IMG/VR virus record: IMGVR_UViG_3300008117_000415 | Coordinates: 1 to 31,546 of that record | DNA length: 31,546 bases | Direction: 5' to 3' (one strand) | From: a virus | Shown here: positions 15,783 through 22,904 of the stretch, in pieces | Position numbering within the stretch: position 1 is the stretch's first letter | How the letters are laid out: every line of letters starts with the position of its first letter | Program-made: the position numbers and the translations under genes | The notes under the pieces: model-generated | Told to the model about the DNA's origin: nothing | Database searches by the model: none | Seen by the model: the letters and a program-made list of their open reading frames with translations, nothing else

Positions 15783-16435
15783 TGGCTTACTTTGGTGTTA
15801 ACGAACATGGTCGTTTTGATAAAAATTTAGCGCAACAACAGTTTGACTTGCACGTAAAGAACATTGTTAACAAATACAGAGAAGCAACGCCTAAGTTATT
15901 AAAAGGCGGTTCTGAATGGTATGAGCGTGCTCACGATGAAGCCAAAAAAGTTGGTGGAGGAGACGTTAGAAGAGGTGCAGGAATTATCGCTGCATTATCT
16001 CCGTTAACTGACTGGGATAAGAATGTTGCGTACGCACATCAGTTGGCAAAAACAGGAGACTCTCCTAGCAGTTTGATAAGAGCAAATGTTGAAAAAGCAC
16101 AAAGAATTCATTCTGGAGAAGACCCACACGAAGTATTGGGTGGACATAAAGTTCGTAGTTTTTTTGAAAATATCCATGACCCAAGTAATCCTCAACCTGT
16201 AACTATTGACCGTCATGCTTATGATATTGCAATGGGAAATCCTTTTGTAGGAACTGGTCGTAAGTCAACACCACGTGGTGGAGGTGGCAAGATGTCTCCG
16301 GACATTGGTTTATCTGCAAAAAATAGATACGACCACTTTGTTCATGCTTATCATGCTGCTGCTCAAAACTTAGAAGTTGAAGTTCCTAATAAAGCGCAAG
16401 CAGTATCTTGGGTTGCACATCGAGGTGCATTATGA
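15782..16435 (+). CDS. Conserved phage protein, DUF7178-like
   Basis: This 217-aa protein resembles a family common in actinophages and other environmental phages (I associate it with DUF7178, name uncertain). Conserved-looking features are SEWYERAHDEA, GAGIIAALSPLTDWDKN, GHKVRSFFENI, a VTIDRHAYDIA motif and QAVSWVAHRG at the end. The helical pattern with a V-T-x-D-R-H segment is reminiscent of HhH-GPD base-excision glycosylases, whose catalytic Asp follows a similar stretch; that comparison is inference. The ATG at 15782 overlaps the previous stop; a GTG nine bases earlier is possible. It is the most recognisable member of the small-gene region. Confidence 0.65.
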   Translation: MAYFGVNEHGRFDKNLAQQQFDLHVKNIVNKYREATPKLLKGGSEWYERAHDEAKKVGGGDVRRGAGIIAALSPLTDWDKNVAYAHQLAKTGDSPSSLIRANVEKAQRIHSGEDPHEVLGGHKVRSFFENIHDPSNPQPVTIDRHAYDIAMGNPFVGTGRKSTPRGGGGKMSPDIGLSAKNRYDHFVHAYHAAAQNLEVEVPNKAQAVSWVAHRGAL

Positions 16436-16791
16436 CCCAGAAGTATGACGGAGTTTATGATTACACCAAGCCATGGCGTGCACCTGTTCAACCCGACCAG
16501 GTAGCAAAGCGTTGGCAATATAACGGTCCATGGTCATCCAACATGGAACGGCTAACATCTCAAGCATTAATGATAATGAATATTCCTGCTGAAGAAATCT
16601 CACAGATGGTTCGTCCACCCTTGCCACAGATTCGTTTGTTTCCAGAGCGGTATGGCTATGACCGTCGTGCTGTAGGCATAGATGATGTTATAACCGTAGA
16701 TAGAAACTATGTAGAACCACGCATTTCCTGGTACTCAGGAAGTCCAGCAGGCTACACTGGTGCATCTAGAAACACGTTAGGAAGTGAATAA
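16432..16791 (+). CDS. Hypothetical protein
   Basis: This 119-aa protein is not recognised. It is rich in Tyr, Trp, Pro and Arg (YDYTKPWRAPVQPDQ; RLFPERYGYDRR) with a short helix in the middle (MERLTSQALMIMNIPAEEI). No cysteine or membrane segment is present. ATG 16432 overlaps the previous stop (ATGA) and the stop overlaps the next ATG. The richness in aromatic and proline residues is more typical of a virion or adaptor-type protein than of an enzyme, but this is only an impression. Confidence 0.5.
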   Translation: MTQKYDGVYDYTKPWRAPVQPDQVAKRWQYNGPWSSNMERLTSQALMIMNIPAEEISQMVRPPLPQIRLFPERYGYDRRAVGIDDVITVDRNYVEPRISWYSGSPAGYTGASRNTLGSE

Positions 16792-17072
16792 TGCCAATTA
16801 TCGGACCTATTATTGGAGCAGTTGCAAGAGCCGCAGCAACTCGTGGTGGAGCCGCTGTTAGCGCTTCTCAATTTGCTCGTGGTGCATCAATGTTGAACAA
16901 AGTTAGTAAAGTTGGAAAAGTTGGCAAACTTGGACGTGGAGCATTACTTATGTCTGCGTTTTCTGGTTCAGGTAGTTCAGGAAGCGCATCTTCTGGATTA
17001 TCATCTTTTCCACAACCAAGTGAACCCGCAAAAAAGCAAGGGCTAGATACCTATGGAGATGGGATTTACTAA
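16791..17072 (+). CDS. Hypothetical Gly/Ala/Ser-rich protein with VGK repeats
   Basis: This 93-aa protein has a hydrophobic Ala/Gly-rich N-terminus (MPIIGPIIGAVARAAATRGG), a short basic repeat (KVGKVGKLGRG, three VGK/LGR units), a Ser/Gly run (SGSGSSGSASSG) and a polar tail ending in GDGIY. The N-terminal hydrophobic part is weak for a transmembrane helix because of internal Arg, but it might be membrane-active when amphipathic. No family is recognised. It overlaps the genes on both sides by one base. Confidence 0.5.
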   Translation: MPIIGPIIGAVARAAATRGGAAVSASQFARGASMLNKVSKVGKVGKLGRGALLMSAFSGSGSSGSASSGLSSFPQPSEPAKKQGLDTYGDGIY

Positions 17073-17275
17073 TGGCTGATGACGGCGACGGCGCCCTAAC
17101 AATGGAACTTCAGGCTGGAGAGGTGGCTCAAAATGCCACTGTATACAACGGTTCTTCTGCTTGTCCAACCTGTGGAGTGGTTATGAACCCTGTAGAATTC
17201 TTATCTAATCAAGGTCACTGCTTAAAGTGCATGACTAAGAAACGTGTAAAAAGAGCCAAGGAGATGATTGCCTAA
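17072..17275 (+). CDS. Small zinc-ribbon protein
   Basis: This 67-aa protein has an acidic N-terminus and a zinc ribbon: ACPTCGVVMNP then GHCLKCMTKK, i.e. C-x2-C, about 18 residues, C-x2-C. A basic C-terminal tail (KKRVKRAKEM) could contact nucleic acid. Such ribbons occur in many phage accessory proteins and do not define a function. It overlaps the preceding and following genes by one base, so it is translated as part of the chain. Confidence 0.6.
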   Translation: MADDGDGALTMELQAGEVAQNATVYNGSSACPTCGVVMNPVEFLSNQGHCLKCMTKKRVKRAKEMIA

Positions 17276-17487
17276 TGTATTTTAATGACCGTCGCACTAT
17301 CAAGAATCCTGCAGTTGCAGCAGCAGCAAAGGCTGGCTCAATTAAGGCTACCCAAAAGCCAAAGAAAGAACCTTCAGCATTAAGTAAAAAAATTGGTGGA
17401 ATGATGATGGGCACAGGTTCGAGCAATAAAAAGACCGTAAAAGAGAACCGTGCTGCAATCGATTCTGAAATGAAGAAAGGTTACTAA
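17275..17487 (+). CDS. Small basic protein with N-terminal FNDRR tag (copy 1)
   Basis: This 70-aa protein starts MYFNDRRTIKNP and continues as an Ala/Lys-rich basic segment (AVAAAAKAGSIKATQKPKK), a Met/Gly patch and a tail ending EMKKGY. The first residues match two other proteins of the array (17695 and 17889), which also begin with FNDRR but differ afterwards. The shared start suggests a docking or sorting signal. Without the tag there is no recognised family. It overlaps the zinc-ribbon stop by one base. Confidence 0.55.
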   Translation: MYFNDRRTIKNPAVAAAAKAGSIKATQKPKKEPSALSKKIGGMMMGTGSSNKKTVKENRAAIDSEMKKGY

Positions 17488-17488
17488 A

Positions 17489-17692
17489 ATGGCAGTCAAC
17501 TCATCACGTTCAATGAACAAGTCGCTTGATGCAGGAGCAACAGACGGCAAGTACCGTAAAGTTCGCCCAGATACAGAAGAGAATGCAATGAATACCTCAG
17601 CAACTGAGGCTAATCGTCAATCTCTACATCCATTCTATGGATATGGTTTTAGTACTACTGAATATCCAAACAAGGTGAATCCAGGTAAGTAA
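17489..17692 (+). CDS. Hypothetical small polar protein
   Basis: This 67-aa protein is not recognised. It is polar, with Asn, Ser, Thr and Gly throughout (MAVNSSRSMNKSLDAGATDG) and a Tyr/Phe/Pro segment near the C-terminus (LHPFYGYGFSTTEYPNK). It lies one base after the previous stop. Its stop is followed by TC and the next ATG, a junction repeated at the following three genes. No cysteines. Function unknown. Confidence 0.5.
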   Translation: MAVNSSRSMNKSLDAGATDGKYRKVRPDTEENAMNTSATEANRQSLHPFYGYGFSTTEYPNKVNPGK

Positions 17693-17694
17693 TC

Positions 17695-17886
17695 ATGCAA
17701 TTTAATGACAGAAGACGTAGTACTGCTGTTAAAAAAGGTGAAACTGCTTGCGAAGTTTGTTCAGCAAAAAAACATGAGACCACTCTTTATCGTTATGGAG
17801 GAACTGTTTATTGCGAGCAAGATTTAGGAAGAGCACAAAATGAAGGATGGCATCCTCGCTCTACTAAAGTTACCGAGGTTAAGTAG
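17695..17886 (+). CDS. Small treble-clef-like protein with FNDRR tag (copy 2)
   Basis: This 63-aa protein begins MQFNDRRRST and then carries CEVCSAKKHETTLYRYGG and YCEQD, i.e. Cys-x2-Cys, about 20 residues, then Cys-x2-Asp. It looks like a small zinc knuckle or treble clef in which Asp may replace the fourth ligand. The tag is shared with the genes at 17275 and 17889, but here the DNA encodes it with different codons (gacagaagacgt rather than gaccgtcgc), so selection acts on the peptide. The start follows a stop-TC-ATG junction. Confidence 0.55.
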   Translation: MQFNDRRRSTAVKKGETACEVCSAKKHETTLYRYGGTVYCEQDLGRAQNEGWHPRSTKVTEVK

Positions 17887-17888
17887 TC

Positions 17889-18107
17889 ATGGCTATTGAG
17901 TTTAATGACCGTCGCAAGTTTGTTGCCAGAAAAACTGATAAAGGCGTTCATGTTGAAGCAACTAATGACCGTAATGATTCTGGTGGCGCTTATTACGATA
18001 CTGATTCAACAGAAAAAGCAACTAAGTTACATTCTGACCGTATAAAAGATATGGCATTTGCTCCACGTAATAAAAAGAGACGGTCAAAGGGAAGGAACTA
18101 CCTTTAA
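17889..18107 (+). CDS. Small polar protein with FNDRR tag (copy 3)
   Basis: This 72-aa protein starts MAIEFNDRRKFVARKT, the third occurrence of the FNDRR tag. The middle is acidic/polar (TNDRNDSGGAYYDTDSTEK) and the C-terminus is strongly basic (PRNKKRRSKGRNYL). No known family is recognised. It lies between two stop-TC-ATG junctions, with GAGG before its start. The basic tail suggests nucleic-acid contact. Confidence 0.55.
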   Translation: MAIEFNDRRKFVARKTDKGVHVEATNDRNDSGGAYYDTDSTEKATKLHSDRIKDMAFAPRNKKRRSKGRNYL

Positions 18108-18109
18108 TC

Positions 18110-18433
18110 ATGGCTAAAAGAGTTACTCATAAAAATCTTGGTGAAGCAGTTACTGCAAGAGAATCTTTTGTAGGCCCAAGCAGTCGTGGCGGTTCAGTAG
18201 GAGAAGTTGGTACTGAAACAGGCATGCTTCCATCTCATCTTGCAGAGCAGATGCGCTCTCATAATCCTTCTTATGTAATTAAGTCTTATAACACTCCCGT
18301 TGCTTGGCACGGAGACCAGGGATGGGTTGTCCCTGATGTTAGTTATAGCAAAACTACTTCAAGACTCCAAGGAACAATTCGTCGCTCTATTAATGCGCAC
18401 TTTACCGATGCGCACAATAACGCAAGGAGTTAA
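18110..18433 (+). CDS. Conserved small phage protein with YSxTTS motif
   Basis: This 107-aa protein has a core VIKSYNTPVAWHGDQGWVVP followed by SYSKTTSRLQGTIRR. The combination SYxTxVA, then YSxTTSxxQ, recurs in many phage small proteins of unknown function (I recall the name DUF8033 for such proteins, but am not certain). The N-terminal 40 residues are Gly/Ser/Val-rich. It starts two bases after the previous stop with GGAAGGA upstream. It is probably a folded beta-rich domain rather than a disordered chain, unlike its neighbours. Confidence 0.6.
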   Translation: MAKRVTHKNLGEAVTARESFVGPSSRGGSVGEVGTETGMLPSHLAEQMRSHNPSYVIKSYNTPVAWHGDQGWVVPDVSYSKTTSRLQGTIRRSINAHFTDAHNNARS

Positions 18434-18435
18434 TC

Positions 18436-18717
18436 ATGGGAAGCATGCACGCAGAGGAATATGCTGCTCACGATAGACAGTTTAAAAAGAATGGTAATGC
18501 TGGGCTTCGTGCTCATTTAGCAAGTAACTTGTATCCACCAGTACCGGAATCTATGGTCGCTCCGTCAAAGCGTGCTATCAATGCAGTTAATAAGGGCAAT
18601 CATGATGCAAAGATTAAACTTCCAGATGGCATCACTTGGCGTGGTCAAAAGCATGCTCCAGCCCATGCTATTGTTGAGGGGCATCGTCTTGATGCCTGGA
18701 TTAATCCAGTAGATTAG
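18436..18717 (+). CDS. Conserved small actinophage-type protein
   Basis: This 93-aa protein resembles short proteins found in actinophages: LRAHLASNLYPPVPESM, then AINAVNKGN, IKLPDGITWRG and HAIVEGHRLDAWI. The order PPVP, a helix with Asn, a LPxG strand and a final A.IVE.H.L.AWI helix recurs in them. I know no function. A strong ribosome binding site (AAGGAG) overlaps the previous stop. The stop overlaps the next gene's GTG start by one base. Confidence 0.6.
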   Translation: MGSMHAEEYAAHDRQFKKNGNAGLRAHLASNLYPPVPESMVAPSKRAINAVNKGNHDAKIKLPDGITWRGQKHAPAHAIVEGHRLDAWINPVD

Positions 18718-18899
18718 TGGCAAAGAGAGGCGGAAAAGGGGGCGGTGGTCGTAATGACTCACGCCGTAATGGGAAGGCTATGAAAAAGAATCCAAAAGTT
18801 AATAAAAAGAAGGGCAAATCCTGCTGTGGATATTCCCTTAAAAGAACTGATAGATTGGGGCATGACCAAGGTCATCGCAAACTAACTGTCGCAGCATAA
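18717..18899 (+). CDS. Very basic Gly/Lys-rich small protein
   Basis: This 60-aa protein is extremely basic: MAKRGGKGGGGRNDSRRNG, then a run of Lys (KKNPKVNKKKGK) and a CC pair. Its composition resembles nucleic-acid-binding tails or ribosomal-type proteins. The likely start is GTG 18717, overlapping the previous stop. An internal ATG at 18780 is also possible and would leave 39 residues. The coding status is supported by tight packing but is less secure than that of its neighbours. A strong AAGGAGC follows just before the next gene. Confidence 0.45.
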   Translation: MAKRGGKGGGGRNDSRRNGKAMKKNPKVNKKKGKSCCGYSLKRTDRLGHDQGHRKLTVAA

Positions 18900-18907
18900 G
18901 GAGCACT

Positions 18908-19456
18908 ATGAGTAATGTACCCATTCTGGGTTCTAAACCTGTTGAAAAGAAGAAGACCTTCCGTTTATTACACTGTTGGGTCTGCGACACTCTAGAAGAG
19001 TTACCGCCATTTGAAGGCCCTGCAGAACAAGATTATCTACTTGAAGTTGCCTGCGAAAAACACGTGTTTGATTCTGGTGAACCTCACAGAGGTAATCTAT
19101 TCGTTGACATTCCAGTAGATGCATGGCGTGACCCAGAAACTCGCAGAGACGCTATTCGTCAAATCAGACAAGGCGGTTCAAAAGGTCTTGCTGAAATAGA
19201 CGATAAGTTTTACGAGACTCGCTCTACATTTATGGAAGATGCAATGAAGTGCTACAAAGCACATAATAGTCCTAAAGATGGCTGTGTTGACTGGCATGTC
19301 TCTGACAAGATGCTTATTCCAAACACAATAAAAGAGCGCCGTAAAGAAGGACTAGATAGTTATGAAAGCACTCCAGGAGTAAAGACATACTTATGTGATT
19401 TTTGCCCTGTAGCGATAAAGGTAGCCGAACGTAAACAGAAATTGATGGGGTTATAA
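18908..19456 (+). CDS. Phage zinc-binding protein with three Cys clusters
   Basis: This 182-aa protein has Cys-x2-Cys (HCWVCDTLEELPP), Cys-x2-His (ACEKHVFDSG), a CY...H...GC.DWH segment (CYKAHNSPKDGCVDWH) and a final YLCDFCPV. That makes at least two probable zinc sites. Similar cysteine-rich proteins occur in actinophages, but no function is known to me. It has a strong AAGGAGC before the ATG. It is followed directly by the gene at 19457. The middle is helical and charged (AWRDPETRRDAIRQIRQGG). Confidence 0.6.
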   Translation: MSNVPILGSKPVEKKKTFRLLHCWVCDTLEELPPFEGPAEQDYLLEVACEKHVFDSGEPHRGNLFVDIPVDAWRDPETRRDAIRQIRQGGSKGLAEIDDKFYETRSTFMEDAMKCYKAHNSPKDGCVDWHVSDKMLIPNTIKERRKEGLDSYESTPGVKTYLCDFCPVAIKVAERKQKLMGL

Positions 19457-19807
19457 ATGGAAGATATAAAGAGTGTAACTGAGCCCATAGAGAAAGAAAA
19501 GGCTTGGGAAGACCTTGGAAGACCTGAACCAACTATTCAGTACTCCTACACGGTAATAGTAGATAGAGACGGCGCTATACACACGCAGGTATCAGAGCCA
19601 TCAGATAAGGTTTCTAGACGGGCCAATACCTTTGATATTTACTCTACTTGCAAAGACCTGGTCAGTGATATTGAGTCTCAGTTGTTGGCAGACCGCGTAG
19701 CACGGGCTGTTGTGTCATCTCTGCAACCTGCAGATAGCGCTAAAGAATTACGAGAAAGATTGATGTCCGCTCTTAGTGATAGAGGCATAGAGACACCAGG
19801 CGCATAA
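19457..19807 (+). CDS. Hypothetical protein
   Basis: This 116-aa protein is not recognised. It is acidic at the start (EPIEKEKAWEDLGRPEP), has a strand-rich centre (SYTVIVDRDGAIHTQVSEP), and ends with helices (KDLVSDIESQLLADRVARAV). No cysteine or membrane segment is present. Its ATG starts in the base after the previous stop without an evident ribosome binding site, so translation is probably coupled. It ends 19 nt before the nucleotidyltransferase. Confidence 0.55.
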   Translation: MEDIKSVTEPIEKEKAWEDLGRPEPTIQYSYTVIVDRDGAIHTQVSEPSDKVSRRANTFDIYSTCKDLVSDIESQLLADRVARAVVSSLQPADSAKELRERLMSALSDRGIETPGA

Positions 19808-19826
19808 ATAGACATAGACTAGGCAC

Positions 19827-20756
19827 ATGGAACGCCAGTTTGGTCTAGATGAGCCTGTCGAAATTCGACGTGGCTCTACGTCCTACTTTTCTGAGCCAGA
19901 AGAGACCTTAGACCCGCAGTTATTTACTGGCACAGTTCTCAAGGGCTGGGTGCGTAACGGCATTCTGCAACTTCTATTCGGATTCTTGAATGAGCAATAC
20001 CGACACCCAGACCTTTGGGCTCATGCATGGATTGCAGGCTCTGCAGTTTCCTTCCAATGGGCAGCACATCGTGACCCAGGTGATTTGGATGTCTTGATTG
20101 GTGTTGATTATGTACAGTTTAGAAAAGCACATCCTGAATACATAGGGCTGTCTGATACAGAAATTAGCAAAATGCTCAATGAAGATTTTCGTGAGTATCT
20201 ACAACCAGATACAACTAACTGGCATGGCTTTGAAGTTACCTTCTATGTAAATCCTGGTGCTACAGATATCCGAACTATTAATCCTTATGCTGCATATGAT
20301 TTAAAGTACAACGAGTGGACAGTATTCCCACGCAGAACTTCTGCGCCACAGAATGCTGCATGGGAAAAGGCTGCTCAGAGTGACCGCACAATGGCTATAA
20401 ACATTGTGTCTAGGTATTCTAAAGCCATGACAGAAATGCAATCTGCTCCTAATGATGCAGCACGTCGCAATGCAGAGTTCAAACTACAACAAGCGCTACA
20501 ACATGGCGCAATGTTATTTGATGACATTCATCGCTCACGTAAACTTGCCTTTACAGAATTTGGTAAAGGATATGATGACTTCCATAACTATCGCTGGCAG
20601 GCTGGTAAAAAGTATGGAACTATCCCTGCTCTTCGCAAAATGCATGACTATTTAAAAGACTACGAAGGTCAGCAGGCTTTGGAAACTTACGGTGTAGAGT
20701 TACCTGATACACAAACACTTATTCGTAGAGCAGCAACATATAGAGTAAGGGAGTAA
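19827..20756 (+). CDS. Nucleotidyltransferase-fold (Pol beta superfamily) protein
   Basis: This 309-aa protein carries the Pol beta superfamily signature: IAGSAVSFQWA with Gly71-Ser72, then DPGDLDVLIGVD with Asp86 and Asp88 as the DxD metal ligands. HGFEVTFYVNP later could supply the third acidic residue. The C-terminal half is helical, as in template-independent nucleotidyltransferases. Possible substrates include tRNA, RNA ends or proteins; none is shown. It is followed after one base by the HAD-like gene and then by the TGT-like gene, so these three form a coupled set. A toxin-type nucleotidyltransferase (MenA/AbiEii-like) is an alternative, but no partner antitoxin is seen. Confidence 0.75.
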   Translation: MERQFGLDEPVEIRRGSTSYFSEPEETLDPQLFTGTVLKGWVRNGILQLLFGFLNEQYRHPDLWAHAWIAGSAVSFQWAAHRDPGDLDVLIGVDYVQFRKAHPEYIGLSDTEISKMLNEDFREYLQPDTTNWHGFEVTFYVNPGATDIRTINPYAAYDLKYNEWTVFPRRTSAPQNAAWEKAAQSDRTMAINIVSRYSKAMTEMQSAPNDAARRNAEFKLQQALQHGAMLFDDIHRSRKLAFTEFGKGYDDFHNYRWQAGKKYGTIPALRKMHDYLKDYEGQQALETYGVELPDTQTLIRRAATYRVRE

Positions 20757-20757
20757 T

Positions 20758-21243
20758 TTGAATATAATTCTTTCACTAGACGGGGTACTTAGGGCGGAAT
20801 CTGGAGAACCAAACAGAGCAGGAGTGCTGGTCTACTACGCATTAAATAACCTTCATCGTGTTGCGTTAATTACAAAAGGCGATTTAGCCGATGCAAAGCA
20901 CTGGCTTAATTCTCACGGCATTATTGGTTATGACGATTTATTAGATAAGTCGGTTGAACTTGCTGGAGAAGACCTAAAGAAGCGTCAGTTCACCTTAAGT
21001 CGTCAAAAGGCGCCTGTAGAACTGTTTGTTGATTCAGACCCATCTATGTGCGCTTGGGTAATGGAACAAGGTATCCCAACGTTACTCGTCAGTAACCCAA
21101 GTTACTTGCCAGTAGAGCACAGACCTGATGCCCCAAGCAAAGTTCGTAAATGGTCAGACATAGAAAATGCCATTACAAAAGTTAACATTGCTAAATCAAA
21201 ATATGCAGCACAGCCTAAAGACGCACAACTTTGGGATGAGTAA
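20758..21243 (+). CDS. HAD-like protein with altered nucleophile position
   Basis: This 161-aa protein has the HAD-superfamily outline: motif I ILSLDGVL, motif II ALITKGD, and motif IV LFVDSDPSMCAW, with a Rossmann-type strand order. In active HAD phosphatases motif I reads DxDG, with the first Asp as nucleophile. Here it is Ser6-Leu-Asp8-Gly, so the nucleophile is missing. That suggests a binding or regulatory role rather than hydrolysis, unless Ser is used. The start is TTG 20758, supported by AAGGGAG six bases upstream. It overlaps the next gene by one base. Confidence 0.7.
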   Translation: MNIILSLDGVLRAESGEPNRAGVLVYYALNNLHRVALITKGDLADAKHWLNSHGIIGYDDLLDKSVELAGEDLKKRQFTLSRQKAPVELFVDSDPSMCAWVMEQGIPTLLVSNPSYLPVEHRPDAPSKVRKWSDIENAITKVNIAKSKYAAQPKDAQLWDE

Positions 21244-22745
21244 TGCTTATCTTCTCAGGAACAGAGGTTGGGAGTAACCGTACCCTTTTAGAGGGAATGA
21301 AAGTTGAGTCGATGGGACTCAACTATTGGGGATTGCGTAAAAGAGGACTGCCTAAAACAAAGATATGGCTTATTTCTGAACATTTCCAAGATAATGCAAA
21401 GGTTTACATTGAGTCAGGAGCATCACAAGCAGACAAGGCAGGCCTTTCAAAGCAAGAGTTACTAGACCTCGCCGCTGACTACCAGGAGTTTTTAGTAAAT
21501 AACGCCGACAGAGCCGCAGCCTTCCAGGAGTTTGATTCCCAAGTTTTGGGCAAAGAATGGGTAGAACAACAACGTCCCTTCTTTAGTAACGACCCTAAAC
21601 TATGGGTCATCTGGCATCAAGAGTATGGACTACTGAACTTAAAAGAACTATCACAGCAATTCCAAAACATTGCAATACCCAATGATGAGATTGAATCAGT
21701 AACTAACTTATCCGGTATAACCAGAGCCTACGAAAGACAGTATGGGACGCGATATCACGCCCTTGGATGTGCCAAGCCAGATAACTTAAGGCAGATACCA
21801 TTTGCCACAACCAGCACATTGTCATGGCTTTCGCCCATGAGAAGAGGCGAGACAATCGTCTGGGATGGCACTAAGTTAGTTAGATATCCCAAGAAGATGA
21901 AGGACCAAGCCAGACTCCGATACAAGGCGATTGTTGAAGGAGCAGGTCTAGACTATTCAGAGTTTGTAAACGATAGTACCCTTGAAGCCACTAAGGTTGC
22001 CGTGTGGTCATACCTACGATTGGAAGAGTCAATGGATAAGAAGAAGCCCGATTTACATATTATCGAAGGTGGCAAAACTGAAGAAGTATCTGATAATAGC
22101 GATACGCCCCTTATGTCGGGTTTGATGGAATTGATGGGGGTACCTTCTGATAACAGTGGAGTAGAAGGGAGGAAAGTGGAGCGAAGTGAAGTGGTTCAAA
22201 GAGACCCTGAAGAGATGCAAAACTTACCTGTCTTTGGCTTTAATATAAAGACTGTAGTAGAAACGGATGAGAATGGAAGAGATGTCCTCAAAGATGTACC
22301 AGTCGTCCAAACGCAGAGTAGTTCGATTCGTCAGTGCAATACTTGCTTTGTCGCTTCTAACTGTCCTGCTTTCAAGCCTAATAACTCTTGTGCCTTCAAT
22401 CTTCCCGTAGAAGTTAAGACCAAAGAACAACTAAAAGCCCTGCTCACAGCCATAATTGAGATGCAAGGTCAGCGTGTAGCCTTCATGCGATTTGCCGAAG
22501 AAATGAACGGTGGATACGCAGACCCTAACGTATCTCAGGAGATAGACCGTCTATTTAAATTGGTCAATCAGGTTAAAGAGATGGAAACTAATAAAGAGTT
22601 TATACAGATTACAGCCCAGCGTCAGAGTGCTGGTGGAGTGCTTTCAGCCATCTTTGGTGACCGTGCACAGGCGCTTCGTGAGTTACCAGAGACATTGAAA
22701 GAAGATACAGTTACAAAGATTATCTCTGAGTCAATAGAAGAGTAG
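21243..22745 (+). CDS. Large phage protein; TGT/DpdA-like TIM barrel N-terminus plus Cys cluster
   Basis: This 500-aa protein is not firmly identified. The N-terminal 230 residues run as alternating strands and helices (MLIFSGTEVGSN; IWLISEHF; VYIESGASQADKAGLS; VIWHQEYGL; YHALGCAKPDNL; PFATTSTLSWLS). The SGA segment and the PF..S.LSW strand recall tRNA-guanine transglycosylase and phage DpdA barrels, but the catalytic Asp expected in the latter motif is not obvious. A low-complexity linker follows, then Cys365-x2-Cys368-x5-Cys374-x8-Cys383, which could bind zinc or an Fe-S cluster. The C-terminal part is helical. It lies directly after the nucleotidyltransferase and HAD-like genes. Confidence 0.5.
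   Translation: MLIFSGTEVGSNRTLLEGMKVESMGLNYWGLRKRGLPKTKIWLISEHFQDNAKVYIESGASQADKAGLSKQELLDLAADYQEFLVNNADRAAAFQEFDSQVLGKEWVEQQRPFFSNDPKLWVIWHQEYGLLNLKELSQQFQNIAIPNDEIESVTNLSGITRAYERQYGTRYHALGCAKPDNLRQIPFATTSTLSWLSPMRRGETIVWDGTKLVRYPKKMKDQARLRYKAIVEGAGLDYSEFVNDSTLEATKVAVWSYLRLEESMDKKKPDLHIIEGGKTEEVSDNSDTPLMSGLMELMGVPSDNSGVEGRKVERSEVVQRDPEEMQNLPVFGFNIKTVVETDENGRDVLKDVPVVQTQSSSIRQCNTCFVASNCPAFKPNNSCAFNLPVEVKTKEQLKALLTAIIEMQGQRVAFMRFAEEMNGGYADPNVSQEIDRLFKLVNQVKEMETNKEFIQITAQRQSAGGVLSAIFGDRAQALRELPETLKEDTVTKIISESIEE
21302..21324 (+). repeat. 9-bp hairpin inside the TGT-like gene
   Basis: AGTTGAGTC (21302-21310) and GACTCAACT (21316-21324) form a perfect 9-bp stem with a GATGG loop, about 60 bases after the start codon. 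In mRNA this would lie just behind an initiating ribosome and might slow early elongation. It could also be coincidental coding sequence. Confidence 0.4.
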
Positions 22746-22748
22746 TAT

Positions 22749-22768
22749 CTGATAACAGAAGTTATCAG
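22749..22768 (+). promoter_or_regulatory. 8-bp hairpin in the ribonucleotide reductase leader
   Basis: CTGATAAC (22749-22756) pairs with GTTATCAG (22761-22768) around an AGAA tetraloop, starting three bases after the stop of the TGT-like gene. No T-run follows, so it is not a typical intrinsic terminator. It may be a processing or operator site in the 159-nt gap before the reductase. A 13-codon reading frame with a C-x2-C (ATG 22772 to TAA 22813) follows at once and could be a leader peptide. I find no cobalamin riboswitch signature in the gap. Confidence 0.45.
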
Positions 22769-22904
22769 GCTATGAAACATGGTTCAACCTGTAAAGATTG
22801 CCAAAAGTATTAAACGAAGTTAACAAGTGCATGATAGGTTTCGTGCCTTCACAATAAGCCTTCCTTTTGAGGGTATTTGACAATATGATGAAATGGTAGG
22901 GGAA

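Noticed and set aside
22770-22904. Cobalamin riboswitch before the B12-dependent reductase
   Set aside because: The B12-box type motif (GCCACTG) and the expected multi-stem architecture are absent, and the leader is short.
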